Part shown: positions 43,805-52,659 of the stretch, in pieces
Layout: every line of letters begins with the position of its first letter
Position numbering within the stretch: the stretch's first letter is position 1
DNA from: an uncultured Erythrobacter sp.
Lineage (GTDB): Bacteria; Pseudomonadota; Alphaproteobacteria; Sphingomonadales; Sphingomonadaceae
NCBI RefSeq assembly: GCF_958304185.1
Contig: NZ_OY284433.1
Coordinates: 620,001-684,000 of the forward strand
DNA: 64,000 nucleotides
Reading direction: 5' to 3'
The notes under the pieces: model-generated
Seen by the model: only the letters and a program-made list of their open reading frames with translations
Database searches by the model: none
What the model was told of the DNA's origin: nothing
Position numbers and translations under genes: made by a program

Positions 43805-44629
43805 CTATAGAATGATCGTGCGGAACAAGTCCGAACGAAGCCACCCCCTTGGCGTGAGACCAACTGTCTTGCGGAATGTGCGACCAAAATGGCTCTGATC
43901 CGCAAAGCCGGCGCCATGGGCTGCGTCGGCCAGCGTCGCGCCTTCACGCAACAGCCGCTTGGCAAGGTCGACCCGCCGATACTGCAGATAGCGATAGGGG
44001 CTGGTGCCAAGCAATGCGCGGAAGTCACGCGAAAGCTGCCAACGGTCACAGCCAGTCACTTGCTCAAGTTGATCGAGTCGCGCCCCGAAAACGACAACGG
44101 TTTCGAGAAATTCGCGCGCCTTGATAACGGCTGTTCGGTTGGCGATCCGTATGGCTGTCGGCTTGCCAGCCGCATTGTTCATGGCATGGGCCAGATCGTA
44201 AAGCGCGTCTTCATAGGCACCGGGATCCTCGATGCCTGCGCAGTCGACAACCAGATTGAAGGCTGCCGCGATCAAGGCGGGATCCGTCGAGACGCCATTC
44301 GTGACAAATGGCAGCTGCGCGCCTTCTAGCACCGCCTGAACATGCGTGGGCGGAACATAAGCCGCCTGATAGCTGAATCCGGCCTCATCATGGCACTGTC
44401 CATCATGCAATTCGTCGGGATGAAGAATCAGCACCTGACCCGGCAACGAATACCGTATTTCCCTGCGATAGTTGAACGTCTGCACCCCCGCCATCGTCAC
44501 AGCGACGGTGTAAGTATCGTGCCGATGTGGCGAAAACGCGGCCCTGACCAGCCGGTTTGTGACGCGTTCAATCGGCTCGAACGAGTCGACCGACTGCGAT
44601 CGGTTCGAGGAATGCGCTGCAGAATTCAT
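43805..44629 (-). CDS. AraC family transcriptional regulator
   Basis: A 274-residue regulator. The N-terminal cupin-like sensor domain has FSPHRHDTYTVAV and LHPDELHDGQ. The C-terminal AraC domain carries two helix-turn-helices: LEQVTGCDRWQLSRDFRALLG and LADAAHGAGFADQSHFGRTF, followed by GLTPRGW. It lies 31 bp upstream of the CPBP gene on the same strand. The ligand is not known. Confidence 0.9.
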   Translation of the reverse strand: MNSAAHSSNRSQSVDSFEPIERVTNRLVRAAFSPHRHDTYTVAVTMAGVQTFNYRREIRYSLPGQVLILHPDELHDGQCHDEAGFSYQAAYVPPTHVQAVLEGAQLPFVTNGVSTDPALIAAAFNLVVDCAGIEDPGAYEDALYDLAHAMNNAAGKPTAIRIANRTAVIKAREFLETVVVFGARLDQLEQVTGCDRWQLSRDFRALLGTSPYRYLQYRRVDLAKRLLREGATLADAAHGAGFADQSHFGRTFRKTVGLTPRGWLRSDLFRTIIL

Positions 44630-45078
44630 CGAGAAAATATTAGGCGCAAAGAGCAGAAAGGCAAACCTGATGAATTCGAATAGGTTTGTCAGGTCGTTCG
44701 CATCGATTTGAGGCCTATACTTTCTTTCCCTACAAAAGCGGCCTCAGTTCTACCTTGGAGGTCCGTCGGCCTGGCCTTTTCCAGGTCTGCAAGCCACAAC
44801 AAACCTCCCGCATGTCGTGTTTCAGAAAGCGAACCTCAGATAGCCACCATCTGCGCTCCCGGATCAAGGTTGTGTCCGCTCCTGGTAATACCGGTCATCT
44901 GGCATGCCGTTCGGGGCCGACTGCTAAGTCCCAATTTCAGCTGTTCCGAGCCCCATGAACCCGTGGCCGCTTTCAGGAAGTTGCAGGTCGCAACTGAACG
45001 TCTGACTTGGGGTCGATAGCCGAACGGCAGCTTTTTTCCGACGATGAGCCAAATCGGACATAGCAACGTCTCGCCTGG
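44630..45078. other. Noncoding gap with a dispersed repeat
   Basis: I find no gene in these 449 bp. The right part holds a dispersed repeat copy (listed separately); the left part must contain the promoter of the AraC gene. Confidence 0.5.
44999..45063 (-). repeat. Dispersed intergenic repeat, copy 2
   Basis: Read on the minus strand it contains GCTGCCGTTCGGCTATCGAC and then CCCAAGTCAGACGTTCAG, matching the core of the copies at 31079 and 58892. It is noncoding and lies close to the end of the MNT-HEPN gene. Confidence 0.65.
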
Positions 45079-46020
45079 TCATCGGGTCTTGTCAGGCTTC
45101 GCCGTTGCTTCTGCCTCCAGTTTATCAATCCGCTCCGAGCAGACCTCGTGCACCACACGACCAAGTTCCTCGACCTGTGCGCCGAGCCATTCGAGTTCTT
45201 CCTTGGTTACGCGATAGTGCTTGGAGTAGCGCGCCTTGACATAGGCGTCCTTGAGCTTCTCGAACCGTGCCCGATCCTTCTTGAGTTCTCGCGGCCAGAC
45301 GTAAGTCAGGCGGGGATCGATCCGCTCAGCCTGCGTCCGCAGGAGGGCAATGTTGTGGTTGTGCGGAGTATAGAAGGTGCAGACCAGAAGCACGCAGTGG
45401 TAAAGACGCTCACATGATTGGTGCAGGATGAAGGCGGGTTCTTTGGTCCTACCTTCCGCAATCAGGCTGCGCGCGGTGTTCAGATAAACCAGCGAGCTAG
45501 GGAACCACTCGTCCAAATATTCCTGCGCCATGGCGAGCGCCTGATTCGGGGTCTTTGGCTTGGGCGTATGCAGCTCGGTGTCGTCGGACTGATAGACCGC
45601 GATCCCTTCGGCCTTCACGTCCATGAAGAAGTAGCGCCCGTGTGCCAGACCGTCGTTCACTTCCTGCAAGGTATGGACGATGAAATTGACCGGCGTCTGA
45701 AGCGTGCCGGTAACGCCATACTCACGCATCAAGCGCTCATCGAGCTTGGCCCAGTACTTGACGCGGTCGGTCAGCCGCTTGTCGCTGACGATGATGAGCA
45801 GATCGAAGTCGGAGCGGTACCCTTTGGCGGTGTGCGGCTCATCGACCCAGGTGCCGCGCGCATAGCTGCCATAGAGGATGACCTTGAGGATGCGCCCGGC
45901 TTTCTTCCACTCGTGCTTCGCGAGCGCGAAGGCGTCATCGAACTCCTCGAAGATCAGTTGCACCACGCGCTCGAGCTCGCGCTGCTTTTGCGGGGGCAGA
46001 TGATCAAGATCGGTGCGCAT
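45079..46020 (-). CDS. MNT nucleotidyltransferase-HEPN fusion protein
   Basis: A 313-residue protein. The N-terminal nucleotidyltransferase has Gly51-Ser52 in LYGSYARGT and the metal-binding pair Asp71/Asp73 in SDFDLLI. Residues 160-300 are all-helical like HEPN domains, with His and Arg near the segment HQSCERLYHC. MNT and HEPN usually form toxin-antitoxin pairs, and single-chain fusions also occur in mobile elements. It lies 46 bp after the TraD gene. A defence or stability role is inferred. Confidence 0.75.
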   Translation of the reverse strand: MRTDLDHLPPQKQRELERVVQLIFEEFDDAFALAKHEWKKAGRILKVILYGSYARGTWVDEPHTAKGYRSDFDLLIIVSDKRLTDRVKYWAKLDERLMREYGVTGTLQTPVNFIVHTLQEVNDGLAHGRYFFMDVKAEGIAVYQSDDTELHTPKPKTPNQALAMAQEYLDEWFPSSLVYLNTARSLIAEGRTKEPAFILHQSCERLYHCVLLVCTFYTPHNHNIALLRTQAERIDPRLTYVWPRELKKDRARFEKLKDAYVKARYSKHYRVTKEELEWLGAQVEELGRVVHEVCSERIDKLEAEATAKPDKTR

Positions 46021-46066
46021 GGTCAGATGAGTGTAGCAAAGGCGGAGTCGCGGTGCACCTTTGTTC

Positions 46067-46288
46067 TTACTCTGTTTGTTCGAAGGCGCGTTTCCCGCGC
46101 CGCCGCCACAGGGCCAATGCCTGTTCGCGTTCCTCGCCCTGCAATTTGGCAGCAATGGCGAGGAACGCGCCCAGCAGCACAGGCCGGTCATCGTCGGTGA
46201 GCTCGATGAGCCCAACTTTCTGGACGAGCCCGCCGAGCTCGATCAGTTGTTTGGTTCGTTCACGTCGTTTGATCTGCCAGTCGCGCAT
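46067..46288 (-). CDS. traD: Conjugal transfer protein TraD (Ti type)
   Basis: About 73 residues. The core RRERTKQLIELGGLVQKVGL is the TraD signature of Ti-type transfer systems. I use the ATG at 46288, which leaves a 22-bp gap after traC and gives nearly the 71-residue length of Ti TraD; a longer frame from 46381 would overlap traC by 71 bp. TraD is an accessory of the relaxosome with an unclear role. Confidence 0.8.
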   Translation of the reverse strand: MRDWQIKRRERTKQLIELGGLVQKVGLIELTDDDRPVLLGAFLAIAAKLQGEEREQALALWRRRGKRAFEQTE

Positions 46289-46310
46289 GTCGGTGCGTGC
46301 TTTGATAGCT

Positions 46311-46619
46311 TCACGCCTGTGCCGCGCTGCTGTCAGGCGGGCGAGCGCGGTCCGGCTGGTGTTGAGCTCCTTTGCCAGCATTACGGCCCTTGCTCTGAAA
46401 GAACGCCGCGCCGCGTTTGCGCCAGCTCTCCCTCTTGGCCGGATCATTGGTCTCGGCGATCACCAGCAGTGCGCCCGCCAGGGTCTCGGCGTCGATGGTG
46501 TCGGCACCGGTTGCAATTACCAGTTCGCCGAGCTGCTGCACGCGGCGTTCCTTGAGCTGCTTCGCCTTCTCGGCAAGCGCCTTGAGCTCGGCATCGATAT
46601 CACGTGGTTTGCGCATCAT
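46311..46619 (-). CDS. traC: Conjugal transfer protein TraC (Ti type)
   Basis: A 102-residue helical protein. MRKPRDIDAELKALAEKAKQ followed by VQQLGELVIATGAD is the usual TraC opening in Ti-like systems. Two ATG codons lie in series (46619 and 46616) with GGAGA just before. It is the first gene to the left of the putative oriT, divergent from traA, as in Ti plasmids. The C-terminus (about 25 residues) is unconserved. Confidence 0.82.
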   Translation of the reverse strand: MMRKPRDIDAELKALAEKAKQLKERRVQQLGELVIATGADTIDAETLAGALLVIAETNDPAKRESWRKRGAAFFQSKGRNAGKGAQHQPDRARPPDSSAAQA

Positions 46620-46732
46620 TGGTCTCCGTTTTGAGTTGATGCGCGGATTGTAGTTGGTGAACGCCGCCAATGCTTTAGGGTCGTCGGGACCGTCTGAGAC
46701 CGGGTAGTCCCGCACAGGATTTTATCATGTGA

Positions 46733-46759
46733 GGGCGCGCTTATACGTCGTGCCGACGT
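46733..46759. other. oriT: Putative oriT (Ti/RSF1010 class)
   Basis: GGGCGCGCTTATACGTCG resembles the nic region of Ti and RSF1010-type origins, where GGGCGCACTTA-like text marks the nick. Directly next to it, ACGTCG-TGC-CGACGT (46745-46759) forms a perfect 6-bp hairpin. It lies in the gap between divergent traC and traA, exactly where Ti plasmids have oriT. The match is from memory of those origins. Confidence 0.7.
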
Positions 46760-46788
46760 GGCTTGTGTGCCGTAGATGGATTGCCGTT

Positions 46789-49716
46789 ATGGCGATCTAC
46801 CATCTCTCCGTAAAAGTCATCAGCCGCTCTGCCGGGCGCAGCGCTGTTGCTGCCGCCGCCTATCGGTGTGCCGGTCGGCTGCATGATGAGCGCATCGATC
46901 GCACCCATGACTTCACCAACAAGGGCGGTGTGGTTCATTCCGAGGTGCTGCTGCCCGAGGGCGCGCCCGAACATCTGTCTGACCGCGAGCAGCTGTGGAA
47001 CACGGTCGAGGCATCCGAGAAGCGCAAGGACGCGCAGCTCTCGCGCGAGGTCGAGTTTGCGATTCCGAGGGAGCTGAACCAGGAACAGGGCATCGCCCTC
47101 GCCCGAGACTTTGTGCAGACCGAGTTTGTCGAGCGCGGCATGATCGCCGATCTCAATGTGCACTGGGACCTCGGTGTTGATGGTCTCGCGAAGCCGCATG
47201 CGCATGTGATGTTGACCATGCGCGAGGTTGAAGGTGACGGCTTCGGCGTAAAGGTGCGTGACTGGAATCGCACCGAACTTGTCGAGCAGTGGCGCGAGCG
47301 CTGGGCCGAGCACGTGAATGAACGGCTGGCTGAGCTCGATATCGATGCACGCATCGATCATCGCAGTCTGGAAGCGCAAGGCATTGGTCTTGAGCCGCAG
47401 GACAAGATCGGCCCCGCTGCCTCGCGCATGGAGGGGCGCGGACTTGAGGCCGAGCGGATCGAGGAGCACCGCGGGATCGCGGAGCGCAATGGCGCGCGGA
47501 TCATCGCCGATCCGTCCATCGCGCTCGATGCGATTACGCACCAACAGGCGACTTTTACCAACCGGGACCTTGCCCGCTTCGTGCACCGGCACAGCGACGG
47601 GGAGGAGCAGTTCGACCAAGTCATGAGCGCCGTGCGCAGCGCGCCTGATCTTGTCGCGCTCGGCAAGGACGGGCGCGGCGAGGAACGGTTCACTTCGCGG
47701 CAAATGATCACAACCGAGCAGCGGCTTGAGCGCGCGTCCGCATTGATGGCTGAGCGCCAGCAGCACCCGGTCAATGAGCGTGGCCGGGAAGCAGCGCTGG
47801 CGCGCGCGACAGAGCGCGGGCTGGTCCTTACTGGCGAGCAGCGCGCAGCCTTCGAGCATGTCACCGGCGAGCGCGGTCTCAGCGTGGTGGTCGGCTATGC
47901 CGGCACCGGCAAGAGCGCGATGCTCGGCGTCGCACGTGAGGCCTGGGAGAGCGCGGGCTACAACGTGCGCGGCGCTGCTTTGTCGGGCATTGCCACTGAA
48001 GGTCTTGAGAACGGTTCGGGCATTGCGTCGCGCACCGTTGCGAGCCTTGAGCACCAATGGAGCGAGAAGCGCGAGTTGCTCACTTCGCGCGATGTTTTGG
48101 TGATCGACGAGGCCGGCATGGTCGGCACGCGCCAGATGGAGCGCGTGCTGTCCCATGCCGCCGATGTTGGCGCAAAGGTCGTGCTGGTCGGCGATCCCCA
48201 GCAGCTGCAGGCGATCGAAGCAGGCGCAGCGTTCCGCGCGATCCATGAGCGGCATGGCGGGGTCGAGATCACCGAGGTGCGGCGTCAGCGCGAGGACTGG
48301 CAGCGCGATGCAACGCGGCAACTGGCGACCGGGCGTACCGGGCTTGCCGTCGCGGCCTATGACGAGCGCGGCATGGTGCATGCTGCCGCAACCCGCGAGG
48401 CGGCGCGCGGTGAGCTGATCGAGCGCTGGGATCGCGAGCGGCAAGCAAGCCCAGCCAATACGCGGATTATCCTCACCCATACCAATGACGAAGTGCGCGC
48501 ACTGAACGAGGCGGCGCGTGCGCGGCTGCGCGATGCTGGCGAGCTCGGTGAGGAAGTCACAATCAACGCCGAGCGCGGGGCGCGGCAGTTCGCGAGCGGG
48601 GACCGCATCATGTTCTTGCGCAATGAGCGTGAGCTCGGCGTGAAGAACGGTACGCTTGGCACGGTCGAAGAGGTGACGCCGCAGCGCATGCGCGTCCGCA
48701 TCGATGACGGGCGCAGTATGGCCTTCGACCTCAAAGACTATGCTCACATTGATCACGGTTACGCCGCCACGATCCACAAGGCGCAGGGCATGACTGTGGA
48801 TCGCGCGCATGTGCTGGCGACGCCCGGCATGGACAGACACGGGGCCTATGTGGCGCTGTCGCGGCATCGCGAGGGCGTGGCGCTACACTATGGCCGCGAT
48901 GACTTTGCAGATCAGAGCAAATTGGTGCGCACGCTGAGCCGCGAGCGCGGCAAGGATATGGCCAGCGACTATCAGCGCGCCGATCCGGCGCAGGCCTTTG
49001 CCGAACGGCGCGGGATCACCTTCCGCGAGCGGGTGGCTGAGATCATCCGCAAGGTGCCGGAGAAGGTGCGCGGCATATTTGATGGGCTGCGCTTGCCCAC
49101 CGCTGGTGCCGATGTTCGGGAACCGGCGGCGCCGGAACGCAAGGTAGCCGAAGATCCCGAAGCAGAACTGCGCCGTGCCCGCACCCGAGCACTCATTCGT
49201 CACGCCCGTGCGGTCGACGATATCTTTGCCGTCCATGACGCCGGAGGCAAAGGCAGCCCTGAACAGCTGCGCGAACTTGGTGCTGCGCGGAAAGGCTTTG
49301 AAGAAGCGCGTCCATATGGCCCGACCGATGCCGAGGCTGCTTACGTCAAGAACCCTGAAATCGCGCGCGAGGCTGGCAGCGGTCAGGTCCGGCGCGCGGT
49401 CCAGGCGCTCCAGCTTGAAACCGAACTGCGCACAGATCCGCAACGCCGCGCCGATCGCTTCCTCGCGCGCTGGCAGGAGCTCAAGAAGGCCGGAGAGCGT
49501 CAGTACCGCACCGCCGACATGTCCGGCTATAGGGCAACGCGCTCAGCGATGGGCGACATGGCAAAAAGCCTCGAACGCGATCCGCAGCTGGAATCAATCC
49601 TGGCCAATCGTAAGCGCGAACTTGGCATCTCCATCAGTTCAGGCAGCAGCCTCAGCGGTGATCTTACTCTCGCCTATGGTCTCGGTCGCGGTAGGAGCAG
49701 GGGAATTGAGATTTGA
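46789..49716 (+). CDS. traA: Ti-type relaxase/helicase TraA
   Basis: A 975-residue protein. The N-terminal MobA/MobL relaxase domain begins MAIYHLSVKVISRSAGRSAV and has the metal-binding KPHAHVMLT near residues 136-144. The RecD/TraI-like helicase follows, with Walker A GYAGTGKSAM (about 368-377) and Walker B VLVIDEAGMV (about 435-444). It should nick oriT and unwind the transferred strand. The ATG at 46789 matches the family start; the longer frame runs through oriT. The mobilisation module lacks visible mating-pair genes. Confidence 0.92.
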   Translation: MAIYHLSVKVISRSAGRSAVAAAAYRCAGRLHDERIDRTHDFTNKGGVVHSEVLLPEGAPEHLSDREQLWNTVEASEKRKDAQLSREVEFAIPRELNQEQGIALARDFVQTEFVERGMIADLNVHWDLGVDGLAKPHAHVMLTMREVEGDGFGVKVRDWNRTELVEQWRERWAEHVNERLAELDIDARIDHRSLEAQGIGLEPQDKIGPAASRMEGRGLEAERIEEHRGIAERNGARIIADPSIALDAITHQQATFTNRDLARFVHRHSDGEEQFDQVMSAVRSAPDLVALGKDGRGEERFTSRQMITTEQRLERASALMAERQQHPVNERGREAALARATERGLVLTGEQRAAFEHVTGERGLSVVVGYAGTGKSAMLGVAREAWESAGYNVRGAALSGIATEGLENGSGIASRTVASLEHQWSEKRELLTSRDVLVIDEAGMVGTRQMERVLSHAADVGAKVVLVGDPQQLQAIEAGAAFRAIHERHGGVEITEVRRQREDWQRDATRQLATGRTGLAVAAYDERGMVHAAATREAARGELIERWDRERQASPANTRIILTHTNDEVRALNEAARARLRDAGELGEEVTINAERGARQFASGDRIMFLRNERELGVKNGTLGTVEEVTPQRMRVRIDDGRSMAFDLKDYAHIDHGYAATIHKAQGMTVDRAHVLATPGMDRHGAYVALSRHREGVALHYGRDDFADQSKLVRTLSRERGKDMASDYQRADPAQAFAERRGITFRERVAEIIRKVPEKVRGIFDGLRLPTAGADVREPAAPERKVAEDPEAELRRARTRALIRHARAVDDIFAVHDAGGKGSPEQLRELGAARKGFEEARPYGPTDAEAAYVKNPEIAREAGSGQVRRAVQALQLETELRTDPQRRADRFLARWQELKKAGERQYRTADMSGYRATRSAMGDMAKSLERDPQLESILANRKRELGISISSGSSLSGDLTLAYGLGRGRSRGIEI

Positions 49717-49719
49717 GGC

Positions 49720-49732
49720 GGAGCGGCGCTCC
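49720..49732. terminator. Short hairpin between traA and mucR
   Basis: GGAGC-GGC-GCTCC gives a perfect 5-bp stem 4 bases after the traA stop, between convergent genes. No T-run follows on either strand, so a terminator role is only possible. Confidence 0.35.
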
Positions 49733-49756
49733 ACCCCCTCCCCTGCCCCTTCTGAG

Positions 49757-50209
49757 TTATGGCTTCGTCCTGGTGCGGCGCGGCTTGGGCGCTACCTTCG
49801 TGCCGGGCTTGCGGCCGAGGCCATTCTTCTTGGCTAATTCGCGGCGCTTCTCAGCATAAGCAGGCGCGATCATCGGATAGCCGGCTGGCAGGTTCCAGCG
49901 GGCGCGGTATTCCTCAGGACTCATATCGTAGTTCGTGCGAAGATAACGCTTGAGCATTGTCATCTTCTTGCCGTCTTCGAGGCAAACTATGTAGCCGGGC
50001 TTCACCGAACTGCGGATCGAGACGGCAGGTTCTGGCCTGGCTTCTTCCACCACTGGCGCATCGCCAAGACCGGCCAGCGCTGCGTAGACGTTGCTGATGA
50101 GAGCAGGCACATCGGCAACCAAAACATCGTTGTTGCCAACATGCGCTGCGACAATGTCGCAGGTCAGCGTGATGAGAGTTTCGGGTGACGACTTCTGATT
50201 TTCTTCCAC
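49757..50209 (-). CDS. MucR/Ros family regulator with altered zinc site
   Basis: A 150-residue MucR/Ros-type regulator. Family text IVCLEDGKKMTMLKRYLRT and YRARWNLPAGYPMIAPAYAE is clear. Cys76 and Asp79 are kept, but the two zinc-binding His of typical members are Tyr89 and Asn93 here. Some Mesorhizobium relatives lacking these ligands fold without zinc, so it may still bind DNA. Basic tail RKPGTKVAPKPRRTRTKP. It is convergent with traA and may control transfer genes. Confidence 0.85.
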   Translation of the reverse strand: MEENQKSSPETLITLTCDIVAAHVGNNDVLVADVPALISNVYAALAGLGDAPVVEEARPEPAVSIRSSVKPGYIVCLEDGKKMTMLKRYLRTNYDMSPEEYRARWNLPAGYPMIAPAYAEKRRELAKKNGLGRKPGTKVAPKPRRTRTKP

Positions 50210-50781
50210 GACTGCATTCGCCTTCTTGATGCATCAATGACTGTGCTCGCCATGGACGAAGGAGTGGACCATGACAACTGCACGAGCCATGCGGTGCTGT
50301 TCTATTTTAGAAATGGCGGATTTACCGATCAGCTTTGCGCCCTCTTCCCACTCATTGCTGCTGGCTTGCCGAACGCTCAAAAGCGGACGAAGGTTTTAGT
50401 CGCCGTGATTGGCTGAACCTGGGACAAAGCGGCCGTCCCTTTGCCATTTTTCGAACGGTGGGTTCTGCCAACAGCTGTCATTCCGGATTCGTTTGACGAG
50501 CCCTGGAGAGCAAAAAGAAAGGCAGCCGTCTGCGGGAAGTTCGGTTGCTTTTTGCCTGCCGAGCATTGCCGCCATTCGCCGTGCGACGTGATCGCGGCGG
50601 CTGAATGACGGTCACAGGCTGAGGCTGCCGGGCACAACCGGCTTAACCGCCTGTAACGTCGGTAAAAGACAGAGGCCGCCTCATCATTTCATTGGATTCG
50701 CCGAGCTGCGCTGGAAGGCGAAGCGGTGCGGAATGAACGGCGCAGGGCCACATCGGTGCAAAGTGATCGAAACCGGGCCGT
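50210..50781. other. Noncoding region left of the kinase gene
   Basis: In these 572 bp I see no conserved gene; the small frames there lack family text and starts. The left end should contain the mucR promoter. The right end follows the kinase stop. Confidence 0.5.
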
Positions 50782-52644
50782 TCAAAGCTTGCGCTGATAA
50801 GGCAGCCAAAGCATGATGATAGTCCCTTGTGCACTGTCGCTGGTGCTGCTGAGGAGACCGTGGAGGGCGACGGCACGGGCGCTCATGTTGGCGAGGCCCT
50901 TGCCGGACCGCTCCTGCGCCGGATCGAAGCCCGTTCCGTTGTCCGCGACGTAGGCGGCAATGCCGGGCTCGCCATCGCGCACTTCCTCGCGGCACCCGAT
51001 GCGCATTTCGTTGGCTCCGGAATGGGTCAGCACATTGCCGATCGCTTCCTGGAAGATGCGCAACACGTGCAGCGCATTGGCAGCGTCAAGCCATTCGAGC
51101 GGGCCGCAGGTGTCGACCTCCCAACGGCACACCACGCCCGCATCGCGCAGGTCGCCTTGCATCCGGTGGCGCAGATTGCCGATCAGCGCGACCAGATCGC
51201 CCTCGACCGGTTCGAGCGAATCGACCGTGATCTTGAGGTCGGCGAGCGCGCGGTTCAGCGTCTTGATGGTGCTGGAGGGCTGGTTCTGCTGGCGCGCCAC
51301 GGCAAGCGCGGTGATGAGATTGGAGCCGATGCCATCGTGCATTTCCTGCATGAGCCGCTCGCGCTCGCCCGCCAAAGCCTGCCCCACGACGAGTTCCTGC
51401 CGCGCCGCCTCGCTCGCGGCGAGTTCGGCGCGGGTTTCCGCGATGCGGCGGGCGAGATTGGTGTTGGCAGCGGCCAGATCGGCAAAGGCCCCAAGCGCAC
51501 GGCGGCCGAACGAGATCAGAAAGGCGACTGAATAGATGAACCCGCCGAACACGGCGAGATAGAAACCGCTGCCGTCCCAGCCCCGGTGGCCGTTGGCGAG
51601 CGTTACGTCGTAGAGGCTGAAGACGGGCGCGATCACCATCCCCACGGTGATCGCACCGTGCTCGGCATTGCGGTGATGCAGGAAATCCCTGAGCGCGAGC
51701 GCGGCGACACAGAATATCAGGATCGTCGTCGGGATGTAGAAGACGAGATTCGAGGCGCCATAGGCCGTGTGGGCGACCGACAACGGCACACCGGCGAGAA
51801 ACGCGAAGGCGATGATCCGGTTGGTGTATGGCAGCTTGATGAAGTGGAAGTAGAAGGCGGCTGTAGCAACGCTGGCGAAATAGGTGGCGTAAACTGTCAC
51901 CGCGTTGAAGACCGCGATATCGAACGGTGTGGTCTCGGCAAAATACTGGTAATTGCGCAAGAACCACAGTGCGGTCGACAGCGCGAGCCACACCAGCTCC
52001 ACCTCCTGCCGCCGCCCGAGCCAGAACAGCAAGGCCAGTCCGCCCATCACCAGCATCGCGAAATTGGCCGCGAGCGGAGCGGTGATCTGCCAGAAGAACT
52101 GGGTTTTGTAATTGTCGCGGATGGCGCTGTTCGGGCCGATCACCACCCGGCCGATGCCGACCGAATCCTGCGAACTCACCCGGATTTCGACCGTATTGGT
52201 GCCAGCGACCAGCGAGCCGGCCGGAAGCGGGATCAGGTAAGGGCGGTACCAGGCCAGCACCTGATCATCGGGCCGCGCGAAATTGCGCCCGATTTCGCGC
52301 CCGTTGACGATCACCGAGAACTGGTTGCGGGTGCTGACGGTGTAAAGCGCGAGCGGCTCGGCCCCCAGCGCTCTGCGATCGAACCGGAAGCGACCGGCCA
52401 TGATGTGGAATTCGCCCGTCTTCCAATCGGTCTCGCGGATCCGGACGATGTTCGGGTTCGTAGCGCGCTTCCAACCAGTGGCCGGGAGCCGCAGGCCTTC
52501 GGCAATGATGAATTCTCCGCTGGTGAACTCGATTACCCGGCCGTCCGGCGTGGAGGCCGAGCGATAGTCGGACACAGCCTGTGCTGCCAGCGTCCCGCTC
52601 CACATCAGCAGGGCCAGCACAAACAGCACACGGCAGAACTTCAT
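50782..52644 (-). CDS. 7TM-type sensor histidine kinase (NarL class)
   Basis: A 620-residue kinase with a signal peptide (TLAAQ). An N-terminal beta-rich sensor domain (about 25-185) is followed by seven hydrophobic helices (195-385), the 7TMR-DISM layout. After a coiled stretch (EAARQELVVGQALAGERERL) comes the HisKA_3 box MQEMHDGIGSNLI, and a HATPase end DNGTGFDP with GKGLANM. It pairs with the LuxR-type regulator 15 bp upstream, and is divergent from the MACPF operon, which it may control. The ligand is unknown; 7TMR-DISM sensors often bind carbohydrates. Confidence 0.88.
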   Translation of the reverse strand: MKFCRVLFVLALLMWSGTLAAQAVSDYRSASTPDGRVIEFTSGEFIIAEGLRLPATGWKRATNPNIVRIRETDWKTGEFHIMAGRFRFDRRALGAEPLALYTVSTRNQFSVIVNGREIGRNFARPDDQVLAWYRPYLIPLPAGSLVAGTNTVEIRVSSQDSVGIGRVVIGPNSAIRDNYKTQFFWQITAPLAANFAMLVMGGLALLFWLGRRQEVELVWLALSTALWFLRNYQYFAETTPFDIAVFNAVTVYATYFASVATAAFYFHFIKLPYTNRIIAFAFLAGVPLSVAHTAYGASNLVFYIPTTILIFCVAALALRDFLHHRNAEHGAITVGMVIAPVFSLYDVTLANGHRGWDGSGFYLAVFGGFIYSVAFLISFGRRALGAFADLAAANTNLARRIAETRAELAASEAARQELVVGQALAGERERLMQEMHDGIGSNLITALAVARQQNQPSSTIKTLNRALADLKITVDSLEPVEGDLVALIGNLRHRMQGDLRDAGVVCRWEVDTCGPLEWLDAANALHVLRIFQEAIGNVLTHSGANEMRIGCREEVRDGEPGIAAYVADNGTGFDPAQERSGKGLANMSARAVALHGLLSSTSDSAQGTIIMLWLPYQRKL

Positions 52645-52659
52645 CCGGCCGATGCCCGG

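Noticed and set aside
46741-48867. A 708-codon open frame on the minus strand
   Set aside because: It lies antisense within traA, whose frame shows relaxase and helicase motifs. The frame stays open only from GC-rich codon bias.
50377-50637. Small open frames between mucR and the kinase gene
   Set aside because: They lack family text, a ribosome site and any conserved start; more likely noncoding.
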